Below the pieces are notes generated by a model. That model had not been told where the DNA came from, did no database searches, and worked only from the letters and a program-made list of their open reading frames with translations. This document shows positions 24,730 to 33,800 of a stretch of 59,935 nucleotides of DNA, one piece after another (the stretch's first letter is position 1; each line of letters starts with the position of its first letter). The DNA is from an uncultured Halomicronema sp. (GTDB lineage: Bacteria > Cyanobacteriota > Cyanobacteriia > Phormidesmidales > Phormidesmidaceae). The position numbers and the translations under genes are program-made. The stretch spans positions 1 to 59,935 of the forward strand of contig CALCCA010000052.1 in the NCBI GenBank assembly GCA_937899725.1, given 5' to 3'.

Positions 24730-25809
24730 TTAATAAGTGCTACCAGCCATCGCTGTTGCTGATAGATGAATCGCGCAATTATCTTTAAGTTGCTTGAGAT
24801 AAGGCAGGGCGTTCATGACGACATCAAAGTCTTGGACAAAATCGATTAAGCAAGCCACTTCGGTAATACCAACCTGAGTCAGTTTTTGCATAAAGGGCAA
24901 ACAACTGTCAGGAGTGCCAATTAAAGAGCGATCGTTCATGAAGCCTTCCACTCCAAATGATAGCAGGCTATCCAGGTCATCATCAGAAAAATCTTTCAAA
25001 CTAATGGATAGACCCATGCCTTTAGCTAGATTTTCTAGCAGGCCATAATGATTTTTCAGATATTCGCAGAAAGGTTGGCGGACATCATCTTTGACTTGAT
25101 CAATATTGCGACCCAAAAATGTATGCAACATCAGTGAAATCGTTTTTGAATTAACGTTATGGCCGTGCTTACTTAAGGATTGCTGATAAGCCTGAATCTT
25201 CGGAGTTAATTGTTCTAATGATCCGCCCAATAGTGAGATGAGGATATTCGCTCCCAGTCGTCCCGCTTCGATGAAAGTTTCAGTCGACTGGCAGGTCACC
25301 CAGGTGGGCAGTTGGGGCTGTAAGGGGCGGGGTAAAGACCGAGCCGCCACTGATTTGCCGGCAGCGTCTGAAAAGTCAACGGCAGCTCCCTGCCAGAGCT
25401 GCTGCACTTGCTGAATCCCTCGCCACATCTGGGCTTTACGGCTAGCGTGGGGGATAGGCGATAAAATGAACTCATCCATGGTCCAGCCGGAGGCAAAGGC
25501 GATCGCGGCCCTCCCGTTAGAGAGGTTGTCCACCACGGCCCAGTCTTCTGCAATGCGCACCGGATGATGCAGCGGCACCACCACGCTCCCGGCTCGCAGT
25601 TGCAGGTTTTCTGTCACCATAGCCAGGGCCGCACTGGTGACGCACGGGTTGGGATACAGGCCCCCAAACGCATGGAAGTGGCGCTCTGGAGTCCACACGG
25701 CAGTGAACCCATGTTGGTCGGCAAATTTAGCACTCTCGATCAACAGTTGATACTGGTTGGGACGGGCCACAGAGCCGTCACCGTCAAAATAAAACAGACT
25801 GAAATCCAT
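24730..25809 (-). CDS. Luciferase-like FMN-dependent monooxygenase (MupA/natural-product type)
   Basis: A 359-residue protein of the bacterial luciferase-like superfamily, closest by eye to the subfamily found in or beside NRPS/PKS proteins (MupA type; the MOX domain of microginin and puwainaphycin synthases). Diagnostic stretches are FYFDGDG near residue 7, the WTPERHFH segment near 40, the SGWTMDEF segment near 108, and the C-terminal IGTPDSC and EVACLIDF segments. Such enzymes use reduced FMN and O2, and in related pathways are proposed to hydroxylate a carrier-bound acyl chain, often at the alpha carbon. Here it is free-standing, between the KS-AT-KR-ACP protein and the Asn NRPS, so the ketide bound to that ACP is the natural candidate substrate. 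ATG at 25809 follows AGGAAG with a 5-nt spacer. It is flanked by the largest gaps within the operon (150 bp upstream, 41 bp or more downstream). Exact regiochemistry is inference. Confidence 0.9.
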   Translation of the reverse strand: MDFSLFYFDGDGSVARPNQYQLLIESAKFADQHGFTAVWTPERHFHAFGGLYPNPCVTSAALAMVTENLQLRAGSVVVPLHHPVRIAEDWAVVDNLSNGRAAIAFASGWTMDEFILSPIPHASRKAQMWRGIQQVQQLWQGAAVDFSDAAGKSVAARSLPRPLQPQLPTWVTCQSTETFIEAGRLGANILISLLGGSLEQLTPKIQAYQQSLSKHGHNVNSKTISLMLHTFLGRNIDQVKDDVRQPFCEYLKNHYGLLENLAKGMGLSISLKDFSDDDLDSLLSFGVEGFMNDRSLIGTPDSCLPFMQKLTQVGITEVACLIDFVQDFDVVMNALPYLKQLKDNCAIHLSATAMAGSTY

Positions 25810-25959
25810 GTTGGCTTCCTGGTTTTAGGGAACGAAAGGGAGCTTGAGTGAAGGTGAATTTTGGGGCTTAAGCAGGGTGATAGTGGTTTTAGTAGGCATT
25901 GGTAAACGGTGAATCATTTAGTCTTCATGACGAGCAAAAAATTAATCCAACATAGACTT
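25810..25959 (-). other. 150-bp intergenic gap before the monooxygenase gene
   Basis: This is the only sizeable gap inside the biosynthetic operon. It is AT-richer than its surroundings, contains no ORF, and carries the AGGAAG Shine-Dalgarno (25815-25820) of the monooxygenase gene. A weak promoter-like pair (TTTACC, then TATCAC 18 bp later, minus strand) can be drawn, but I would not call it. No terminator hairpin is evident, so read-through is likely. Confidence 0.4.
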
Positions 25960-28900
25960 TTAGGAGCGCAGATTGACTTGTTTATCAACCTCCTCTGCTG
26001 ACATCGATTCGATGTCGTTCAAGAGATCAGCAATGGCAGCTTGGTCGGCATCCTTGACTTGATTTTCTTCAATCATTTTGGCGATCCCAGCTACAGTCGG
26101 TGCTTCAAACAAAAAAGCCCGCATGGGAAGTTCTACCTGAAATTCTTTGCGCAGTCGCGTGACAGCTTGGATGGCCAGCAATGAATGCCCGCCTAATTCA
26201 AAGAAGTTATCATGAATGCCGACTTTTTCGATGCCTAATAACTCCTGCATGGCGATCGCTACCGCCGTTTCAATCGCGTTGCGGGGCGCGACATACTCAC
26301 TCGTGAGCTGCGATCGCTGAGCGGGATCAGTGCTGGCCGTCGCGGAACTGGCCGACAGGGTTTCAGGATGGTGAATCCACTGGTCGATGCGATCGCGCAA
26401 ATTCCCCGGTGACACGGCAACTTGGCTCAGGTGAGGTTGGGCCAGCACTCGCTGCGTTACCTGCCAAACTTCGGCTGGCGTCATGGCGCGATCCAGCCAG
26501 GCTGAGCCCGTGGTCTGGGGGGCGTCATCCTGGCGACAGGCATCCCAGTTGATGCTGAACCACCGAGGAGTGCGGCCCCGATACTGGGTCGCGAGACTAT
26601 CGAGATAGGCATTGGCGGCGGCATAGGCTCCAAACCCCACCCCGCCCACCACGGCGGATAGCGACGACTGCAGCAGAACAAAATCTGGATTTTGCCCCGC
26701 CAACGCCGACATCAAGACTTGCATCCCTTGAACTTTCGGACGCAACGTCTGCTCGCAGGTCGGCTGGGTCAGCTCGGGCATCGGGCAACTGGCGCGATCG
26801 CCCATCACCCCGGCATGAAACACCCCGTGAATCTCGCCAAATTGCGCCCATCCCTCAGCCACCGCTACCTTCACTGATGCTGCATCCCCCAAGTCGGCAC
26901 TGAACCACAGGTAGTCTGTGCCGACGGCTCCCAGGCTCTGCAGCTGATGAATCAGGCGACTGACCTCATGCTGGGGACCGTGGGTAACCAGCCACTGCTC
27001 CCAGTGTTCCGCATGCGGTAAACCCGCCCGCCCGATCAACACCAGTCGGGCCTGAAAGTCTTGCCGCAGGGCTTGGGCATAGACCATCCCCAAACCCTCA
27101 ACCAGATCCCCGGCAATCAGATAGGTACCCTCTGATCGCAAGGGCGGTTGACCTGCCGGTAGCGGTAGTTGCTGATACGTCTGCACCCAGCGATAACCGC
27201 CGCGATAGGCCACGATCCGGGCAGTTGCCGCCAACTCGCGATAGAGACTGTCTAGCAGCGATTCGGCTGGGAGCATCTTTCCAGCGATCGCCGCGGCATC
27301 CAGGCAGCGGCAGCGCAGGTGCGTCGCCTCTTGGGGAATCACCTTACACAGTCCGGATAGCAGCGCCTGCTGAGGATTGACCGCATCCGTCCCCACCACC
27401 GCGTCGGCACCGGACGTTATTACGGTGAGGGTACTATCCGTCGGGTGATCGCTGGCCAGCAGCGCTTGTGCCAGGTGCAGCACGTTGTAAAACTCCGTGT
27501 AGAACTCTGTGGCTCTATCGGCGGTTTCGGCTAGGTTCCAGCCGTAGACCCAATGGATTGACTGCTCATCCTGAGTGGCCAGTGCTTGTACCAGCGATCG
27601 ATAATCTTCAGGATTTTGCGGATTCAGCGTGTAGGTGTGTCCCTGTTGGGCGAACTGAGAGTCCGGTTGTACCGTCACCACCCTCTGCCCAGTTGCGGCC
27701 AAACGCTGGGACAGAGCCGTCCCGATGGGGGCAGCCGCAAATACCACCCAGCAGTCACTGGTCGGGGGCTCCAACTGCGGCAGAAATGAGCGCTCCCAAG
27801 CGGGGATATAGAACCAGTTGGCTAAATCGGCGGCTTTAGTCTCCTGAGGATCTGGGGTGGCGGGAGCGGTCAATCCGGCGGGATTAAGGGTGACCCAGTA
27901 CCGCTGCCGTTCAAAGGGATAGGTGGGTAACGGCACTCGTCGCCGCAGGCCGTGGGCAGAGACGTTAGACCATTGCACCGTAGTGCCCTTCAACCATAGT
28001 TGGCCGAGACTGCCCAGCATTACGGCGCGATCGCCCACATCTTCTTGCGGGTGAGGCAGAGAGTTCAGTACTATCGCGGGGGCGGCTTCAGTCCGCATGA
28101 TGGCCTGCTGTGCCAGGGTCTTGAGGGCACGCCCCGGTCCTACCTCTAGCAGCGTGGTACTGGGCAACTCTAACAGTGCTTTCACGCCGTCATAAAACCG
28201 TACTGGCTGCCGCAGATGTCTGGCCCAGTAAGCCGGATCAGTCGCTTCGGATGCCGTTAGCCAGGTCCCCGTCACATTCGACAGCAGGTCAATTTGGGGT
28301 GGGTGCAGCGCCATTTGTCCGACGAGAGCCGCCAACTCGGCCGCAGCGGGGGCCATCAGCGGTGAGTGGAACCCATGGGAGGTCTTGAGTCGTTTACAGG
28401 TAATCTGCTTGGTCTCCAGCAGCGCTTGGAAGGAGGCGATCTCTGCTGCCGTGCCCGATACGGCACACAGCTCTGGCCCATTCACTGCTGCAATGACGAT
28501 ATCGTTTGGTAACAGTGCCGCCAAAGCCGCTTCCGATAAGGCCACCGACAGCATCGCCCCGATGGGGCAATCTTGCATTAGCCGCCCCCGTGCGGCCACT
28601 AATTGCAGCCCGTCTTCCAAGGAAAACACGCCAGCGACGCAGGCCGCCACGTATTCGCCAATGCTGTGGCCGATCAGCGCCTGCGGCTCGATACCCCAAG
28701 CGTGCCAGAGTTGGGCGAGGGCATATTCCAGCGCGAAAAGGGCTGGTTGAGCAAGGGCGGTGGAGTGGATGGGTGGATGGGTGGATGGGTGGATGGGTTG
28801 ACTGTTGGTTGTTGGTTGTTGGTTATTCGTTTTCGGTTCCGCTGCTCTATTCCCTATTCCCTGGTTCCTATGCCCTGTTCCCTGTTCCCTATCCCCTGAT

Positions 28901-30822
28901 TCCCCATAGAGCACCGCCAGCAAATCGAGGTCTTCTGCCGCTAAAATCTCGGCGCACTGGTTCATCGCCTGCTGGAAGACAGGTTCAGTGTCGTATAGTT
29001 CGCGGCCCATGTGAGGGTACTGACTACCTTGGCCCGAGAACATGAAGGCGATTGCGGAAGCCGCCGTCTCCGCAACTTGGGTAGAGAGATTCCCGGTGCT
29101 CAACTGTTGGATCGCATCCGCCGGAGTTTGGCAAACACAAATCCGGCGATGGGGCAAGGCCCGACGCCCCACCTGCAGGGTGTAAGCCACATCTGCCAAA
29201 TCGAGGTCGGGATGTGTTTCGAGGTGCTGGGCCAGATTCGTCGTCATCGTGTCCAGCGCCGTCGCCGTTTTCGCCGAAAGCACCAGAAGCTGCGCGGGCG
29301 ATTCCACAGTCATGTCCTGATTCATGCGTGAAGGAGTTGAGGGGGCGAGGGAGCAAGGGGGCGAGGAATCGCTCTGACTCTCCCACTCGTCCACTCCCGT
29401 TCGGCTGAGCTCACGTCGAAGCCCACTCATCCACTCTCCTTCCGGCGCTTCCTCCAAAATTACATGAGCATTCGTCCCCCCCATGCCAAAGGAGCTGACG
29501 CCAGCGCGACGAGGGGTACCGTTACGCGGCCAGTCGCCAAGCTGACGTTGCACGGTGAAGGGGCTGTGGGCGAAGTCGATTTGAGGATTGGGCTGTTGAA
29601 AATGCAGGCTCGGGGGAATTTGCTGATGCTTGAGGGCCAGGGCCGTTTTGATTAGTCCGGCAATGCCAGCAGCGGCATCCAGATGGCCCAGATTGGTCTT
29701 GACGGAGCCGATTGCACAGTCGCCAGGATGATTGGTCAGGGCTTTCGTCAGGGCGGCAATCTCGATGGGATCGCCGAGGGCCGTGCCGGTGCCGTGGGCT
29801 TCGATGTAGCTGAGGCTGGCGGGCTCCACCTGGGCTTGCTCTAGGGCAGCGGTAATGACAGCCGCTTGTCCGGTAACGCTGGGAGCAGTGAGGCTAACTT
29901 TTTCGGCTCCGTCGTTATTGATGGCAGAGCCTTTGATCACGGCGTAGAGGGTGTCACCATCAGCGATCGCCGCTGACAATCGCTTCAGCACGACGATTCC
30001 CACCCCGTTGCCAAATACTGTGCCCTGGGCAGCAGCGTCAAAAGCACGACAGCACCCATCGGGGGAAGCAATGCCATCGCTCTGGTAGGGATATCCCTGG
30101 GGGGCGGTATTGCTAACCGTGACGCCCCCCGCTAGGGCCAGGTCGCATTCCTGCTGGAGCAAGCTTTGGCACGCCTGATGCACCGCTACCAGACCCGTTG
30201 AGCAGCCAGTTTGGATGCCGCAGCTCGGCCCTTTGAGGTCAAGCTGGTAAGAAACGCGAGTGGTCATCAGCCCCATGACGTTGCTGATCACGGCTTGCAC
30301 CGTGTCGGTGGACTCTCGCAGCTGGGGATCAGAAAATAGGTTGACTAGATAGCTGTTGAGGGCAGCCCCGCCATAGACGCCTATGCGACCGGCATACTGA
30401 CGGCTGTCGTAGCCCGCATCTTCCAGCGCGGCCCAGGCGCACTCTAGAAAGGCCCGATGCTGGGGATCCATGAGTTCGGCCTCACGGGGGGAGTAGCCAA
30501 AAAAGGCCGCGTCGAAGCTGTCGGCTTCAGAAAATCCGGCGTAGGCGCGAACGTAGTCGGGCTGCTGCCAGGTTTCTGGCGCGACCCCAGCCGCCGTTAG
30601 TTCTTCGTCAGAGAGCATTCGAATGCCGGACTGGCCCGCCGTCAACAACTGCCAGAGAGCGTCAACGCTGTCCGCACCGGGGAATCGACCCGCCATACCG
30701 ACGATCGCGACCCGCTCATGTTTGGCCTGCTCAACGGCTTCTAGCTGCGATCGCGCCTCTCGCAAGGCCCGCAGGATGCGCTCGTCCGTCGATTGTGAAT
30801 TGTGGGATAAATGCTCTGTCAT
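25960..30822 (-). CDS. Type I PKS module KS-AT-KR-ACP, precedes the NRPS part
   Basis: A 1620-residue PKS whose ATG overlaps the upstream stop (ATGA). A short coiled-coil N-terminus (residues about 10-38) is followed by the KS. Its active-site cysteine lies in TGCSTGL near residue 206, unlike the TACSSSL of its sisters; EAHGTGT and KTNLGH remain. The AT begins at FMFSGQGSQ near 596 with GHSIGEY near 717 and HGFH (malonyl type). A ketoreductase region (about 1010-1420) has GDLVEGLG near 1241 in place of GGLGGLG, FHAGVMG in place of HAAGxLDD, and the catalytic Ser and Tyr of QSSLS and GAYAAAN near 1401. The ACP is GGHSLLA near 1548, and the C-terminal tail is an acidic helix (LLNDIESMSAEEVDKQV). 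No aminotransferase, DH or ER is present. The ketide it makes should be beta-hydroxyl, then possibly oxidised by the adjacent monooxygenase and passed to Asn. A heptamer repeat interrupts the AT at 28847-28905. Confidence 0.95.
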   Translation of the reverse strand: MTEHLSHNSQSTDERILRALREARSQLEAVEQAKHERVAIVGMAGRFPGADSVDALWQLLTAGQSGIRMLSDEELTAAGVAPETWQQPDYVRAYAGFSEADSFDAAFFGYSPREAELMDPQHRAFLECAWAALEDAGYDSRQYAGRIGVYGGAALNSYLVNLFSDPQLRESTDTVQAVISNVMGLMTTRVSYQLDLKGPSCGIQTGCSTGLVAVHQACQSLLQQECDLALAGGVTVSNTAPQGYPYQSDGIASPDGCCRAFDAAAQGTVFGNGVGIVVLKRLSAAIADGDTLYAVIKGSAINNDGAEKVSLTAPSVTGQAAVITAALEQAQVEPASLSYIEAHGTGTALGDPIEIAALTKALTNHPGDCAIGSVKTNLGHLDAAAGIAGLIKTALALKHQQIPPSLHFQQPNPQIDFAHSPFTVQRQLGDWPRNGTPRRAGVSSFGMGGTNAHVILEEAPEGEWMSGLRRELSRTGVDEWESQSDSSPPCSLAPSTPSRMNQDMTVESPAQLLVLSAKTATALDTMTTNLAQHLETHPDLDLADVAYTLQVGRRALPHRRICVCQTPADAIQQLSTGNLSTQVAETAASAIAFMFSGQGSQYPHMGRELYDTEPVFQQAMNQCAEILAAEDLDLLAVLYGESGDREQGTGHRNQGIGNRAAEPKTNNQQPTTNSQPIHPSTHPPIHSTALAQPALFALEYALAQLWHAWGIEPQALIGHSIGEYVAACVAGVFSLEDGLQLVAARGRLMQDCPIGAMLSVALSEAALAALLPNDIVIAAVNGPELCAVSGTAAEIASFQALLETKQITCKRLKTSHGFHSPLMAPAAAELAALVGQMALHPPQIDLLSNVTGTWLTASEATDPAYWARHLRQPVRFYDGVKALLELPSTTLLEVGPGRALKTLAQQAIMRTEAAPAIVLNSLPHPQEDVGDRAVMLGSLGQLWLKGTTVQWSNVSAHGLRRRVPLPTYPFERQRYWVTLNPAGLTAPATPDPQETKAADLANWFYIPAWERSFLPQLEPPTSDCWVVFAAAPIGTALSQRLAATGQRVVTVQPDSQFAQQGHTYTLNPQNPEDYRSLVQALATQDEQSIHWVYGWNLAETADRATEFYTEFYNVLHLAQALLASDHPTDSTLTVITSGADAVVGTDAVNPQQALLSGLCKVIPQEATHLRCRCLDAAAIAGKMLPAESLLDSLYRELAATARIVAYRGGYRWVQTYQQLPLPAGQPPLRSEGTYLIAGDLVEGLGMVYAQALRQDFQARLVLIGRAGLPHAEHWEQWLVTHGPQHEVSRLIHQLQSLGAVGTDYLWFSADLGDAASVKVAVAEGWAQFGEIHGVFHAGVMGDRASCPMPELTQPTCEQTLRPKVQGMQVLMSALAGQNPDFVLLQSSLSAVVGGVGFGAYAAANAYLDSLATQYRGRTPRWFSINWDACRQDDAPQTTGSAWLDRAMTPAEVWQVTQRVLAQPHLSQVAVSPGNLRDRIDQWIHHPETLSASSATASTDPAQRSQLTSEYVAPRNAIETAVAIAMQELLGIEKVGIHDNFFELGGHSLLAIQAVTRLRKEFQVELPMRAFLFEAPTVAGIAKMIEENQVKDADQAAIADLLNDIESMSAEEVDKQVNLRS
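28764..28798. repeat. GGATGGGT octamer array
   Basis: About four tandem copies of an 8-bp unit lie inside the AT-domain insert of the KS-AT-KR-ACP PKS. On the coding strand they give an IHPSTHPPIHS peptide. Confidence 0.8.
28847..28905. repeat. Heptamer array in the AT domain (KS-AT-KR-ACP protein before the Asn NRPS)
   Basis: About eight degenerate heptamers encode a GDREQGTGHRNQGIGNR-type peptide after LLAVLYGE and before [13 protein letters not shown]. Confidence 0.85.
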
Positions 30823-33800
30823 GAGGATTGATATTGATTGAGTAAGCGTTCGAGGGCAGTGAGTTCTTCCGCTACGAGATCGGGGGGAGCCGCTGTGGCG
30901 CCAGATGGTTCTGGCTTTACTGAGGTGGCGGGCGGCGGGGAGGAATCGCTCGCCGATACGGGTCGCCGGGTTTTCCCACTAGCCAACTCTGAGCGCCTTG
31001 GCAGCTCCGGTTCTCCTCGGCTCGGGGGCAGCAGCGGCTCAGGGAGTACGACCGCCGCCAGGTGCTGCGCCAGCGCGGCAATGGTGGGATGTTCAAAAAT
31101 GGCTGTGGACGAGACCGTCGTGCCCAATTGCCCCTCCAGGCGATTTTTGAGCTCTACTGCCATTAGCGAATCGAGGCCCAGGTCAAAAAAGCCCAATTGT
31201 GGATCGGGCAGTTGACTGGCGGCTCGCCCCAGTACCTGAGCCACCTCCTGCTGCAAGGCCGTGGTGAGAAAACTCAGACGCTGTTGCGGCGGTAAATTCT
31301 CTAGCCGGTTGCGCCAATCCGCCGTTGGCTGCACGACTGGCGTCGAGGGTTGAAACCTTTCAAAGAAGGCATCAGACCATCCCTGACTCAGTAACTGAGC
31401 CCAACGAATGGGCACCACTCCCACCTGGGCCTCACTGGGCTGAGCCAGCAATTGGGAGAAAATTTGGATTCCCTGATCGGGGGTGATCGCCTCGACGCCC
31501 CTAGCCTGCATCTGCTGATCGACCTGACGTTGAGCGGCAGCCCCAACCCCTGACCAAGCCCCCCAGTTAATGCTCAGGCTGGGCAATCCCAGGGTCTGTC
31601 GGTGGTGGGCGAGGGCATCCAAAAAGGCATTCGCCGCTACATGACTGCCTTGTCCCGGCGACCCCAGCAGCGACGCTGCCGAGGAAAATAGCACGAAAAA
31701 CGCTAGCGGCTGCTCCTGAGTCAGCTCGTGCAGATGCCAAGCTCCGTAGGCTTTGGGAGCTAAGACCGACTCCAGGCGCTCCCAGGTCAACTGCTGCAGC
31801 ACCCCATCATCCAGCACCCCCGCCGCATGAATGACTCCATGGATTGGGGAGTCAATCGCCGCAATCGTCGCTGCCAACTGATCGCGCTGAGCCACATCCG
31901 TCTGGATGACGGTGACCTTTGCCCCTTTGGCTTCCAGCGCCTGGATTTGAGTGTGCGTCTCAGGCGGGTGATCGGCCAGCGATCGCCGACTGATCAGCAC
32001 CAGATGACACGCGCCCTGAGCCGCTAACCAGTCAGCCGTGAGCAGGCCGAGGCCCCCCAGACCGCCCGTGAGGAGGTAGGTAGGGAGTGGGGGAGTAGAG
32101 GAGTGGGGGAGTGGGAGGAATGACTCAGGTCTAAGTCCTAGATTTTGAGTTCTGGGTTCCTCCTGTTCCCTATTCCCTATTCCCTGTTCCCTATTCCCGC
32201 TTACTTGCAGCACAATCTTGCCCACATGCTTCGCCTGCTGCATCGTGCGAAAGGCACTGATGGCGCTGCTCAGGGGAAATACTCGGTGGGGCAGGGGCTG
32301 GAGCTGTTCGGTTGCAAATAAGGGGACGAGGGCTTGCAGCATCGCCTGGATCTGCTGCGGGACCTGTTGGGTCAGGGACAGGAGATCGACGAGATGATAG
32401 GTCACCTGGGGCTGTACGGCGACAACTTGCTCAGCACTCCACACGTCGCGTTTGCCGATTTCGATGAAGCGGCCTTGGGACTTGAGGACAGCCAGACTCT
32501 GGGGAATAAATTCGCTGGATAGGGAGTTGAAGATGATATCCACCCCTGCGCCATCGGTGGCCGCGAGGGTTTCCTCAGCAAAATCCAGGGTGCGGGAATT
32601 CATCACCTGGCGGACGCCCATACGCTTTAGGATCTCCCACTTGGCCGGGCTGGCGGTGGCAAAAACTTCGGCCCCGCGACTCAGGGCAATCTGCACCGCT
32701 GCCATCCCCGTCCCTCCAGCAGCGGCGTGAATCAGTACCCGTTCCCCCGGCTGCACTTGAGCCACCTCGACCAGTGCGTAGTAGGCCGTGAGAAAGTTGG
32801 CGGGAATCGTGGCCGCTGCTACCGCACTGAGACCCAGGGGCGGCGGCGCCGCCAAGATAGCGGGCACCGTGACGTACTGGGCAAAACTGCCGGCCGCTAA
32901 CGCCATGACGCGATCGCCGACCTGAAGATGGGTGACCCGATCGCCCACAGTGACGACAGTGCCCGCACATTCTACCCCCAGCCAGTCGCGCTCAAAGGGC
33001 AGCAGGCCCAGGGTATCCAACACGTCAATGAAATTCAGACCGGCAGCATCTACCCGAATTTCGACTTCCTCAGGGCCCGGAAAACGACGGTGACAAGGCT
33101 GGATTTGCAGCGCGTCGGGGGTGCCTTTAGCCGCGATCGCCAGCCGGAAGGCCATCTCCTGGCCACGTTGATCAGGGAGGGCTAACGACGGCGACAAGCT
33201 GACTGGCTCTAGTCGCGCCACCGACCGCTGAGCCTGACGATAGGCCACAGTGGCAGCGGTCGGTTCGTTGTCGAGTTCCCTGCTTAAATCCAACCGTTGT
33301 TGCTGAGGCGATGACTGAGGATCTAAATCCAGCCGACAACAGCGCAGGGCCGGATGCTCCAGAGCAATGACGCGCCCCAACCCCCACAGCGGTGCTTGCG
33401 CCGGATTTACCACTGGCGGTCGCGCCACTCCCTGGGTGACTAAGCAAAGCGCGGGCGGTTGGGACACCTCAGCCAGAGTCTGAACCAGATGTAAGAGGCC
33501 GCTACAACTCCGCTCTAGCGCTGGTGGATTGAGCTTTTCGCCGGAGCTGGCGAGATAGATTACCTGGGTCGGTAAGGCATGGGTCGTCGTCAAAGCCTGC
33601 CAGAGCTGCTGAAAATTCTCAGTTTGCAAAGGGTTGAGGATAAACCGGTCGGAGGCCAACTGGGAGTAGCGATCGCCCCACGCGACCCCAATGCCGCGCC
33701 GCCCCGGTTTTTCCAGCGTGGCGATGACCGCCTCAGCTTCATCCTGACTGGCGGCTAAAACCAAACAGGTTGCGGTTTGACCGGGCTGAGTGGACAGCTG

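Noticed and set aside
25860-25925. Internal promoter before the monooxygenase gene
   Set aside because: The TTTACC and TATCAC pair has an 18-bp spacer and poor -10 match; too weak to list.
28764-28905. Clustered short direct repeats that could suggest a CRISPR array
   Set aside because: Units are 7-8 bp without spacers and are translated in frame inside a PKS.
24730-30822. A possible aminotransferase for a beta-amino fatty acid, as in puwainaphycin-type clusters
   Set aside because: No PLP-enzyme motif is seen in the PKS or in neighbouring genes; the module is KS-AT-KR-ACP only.
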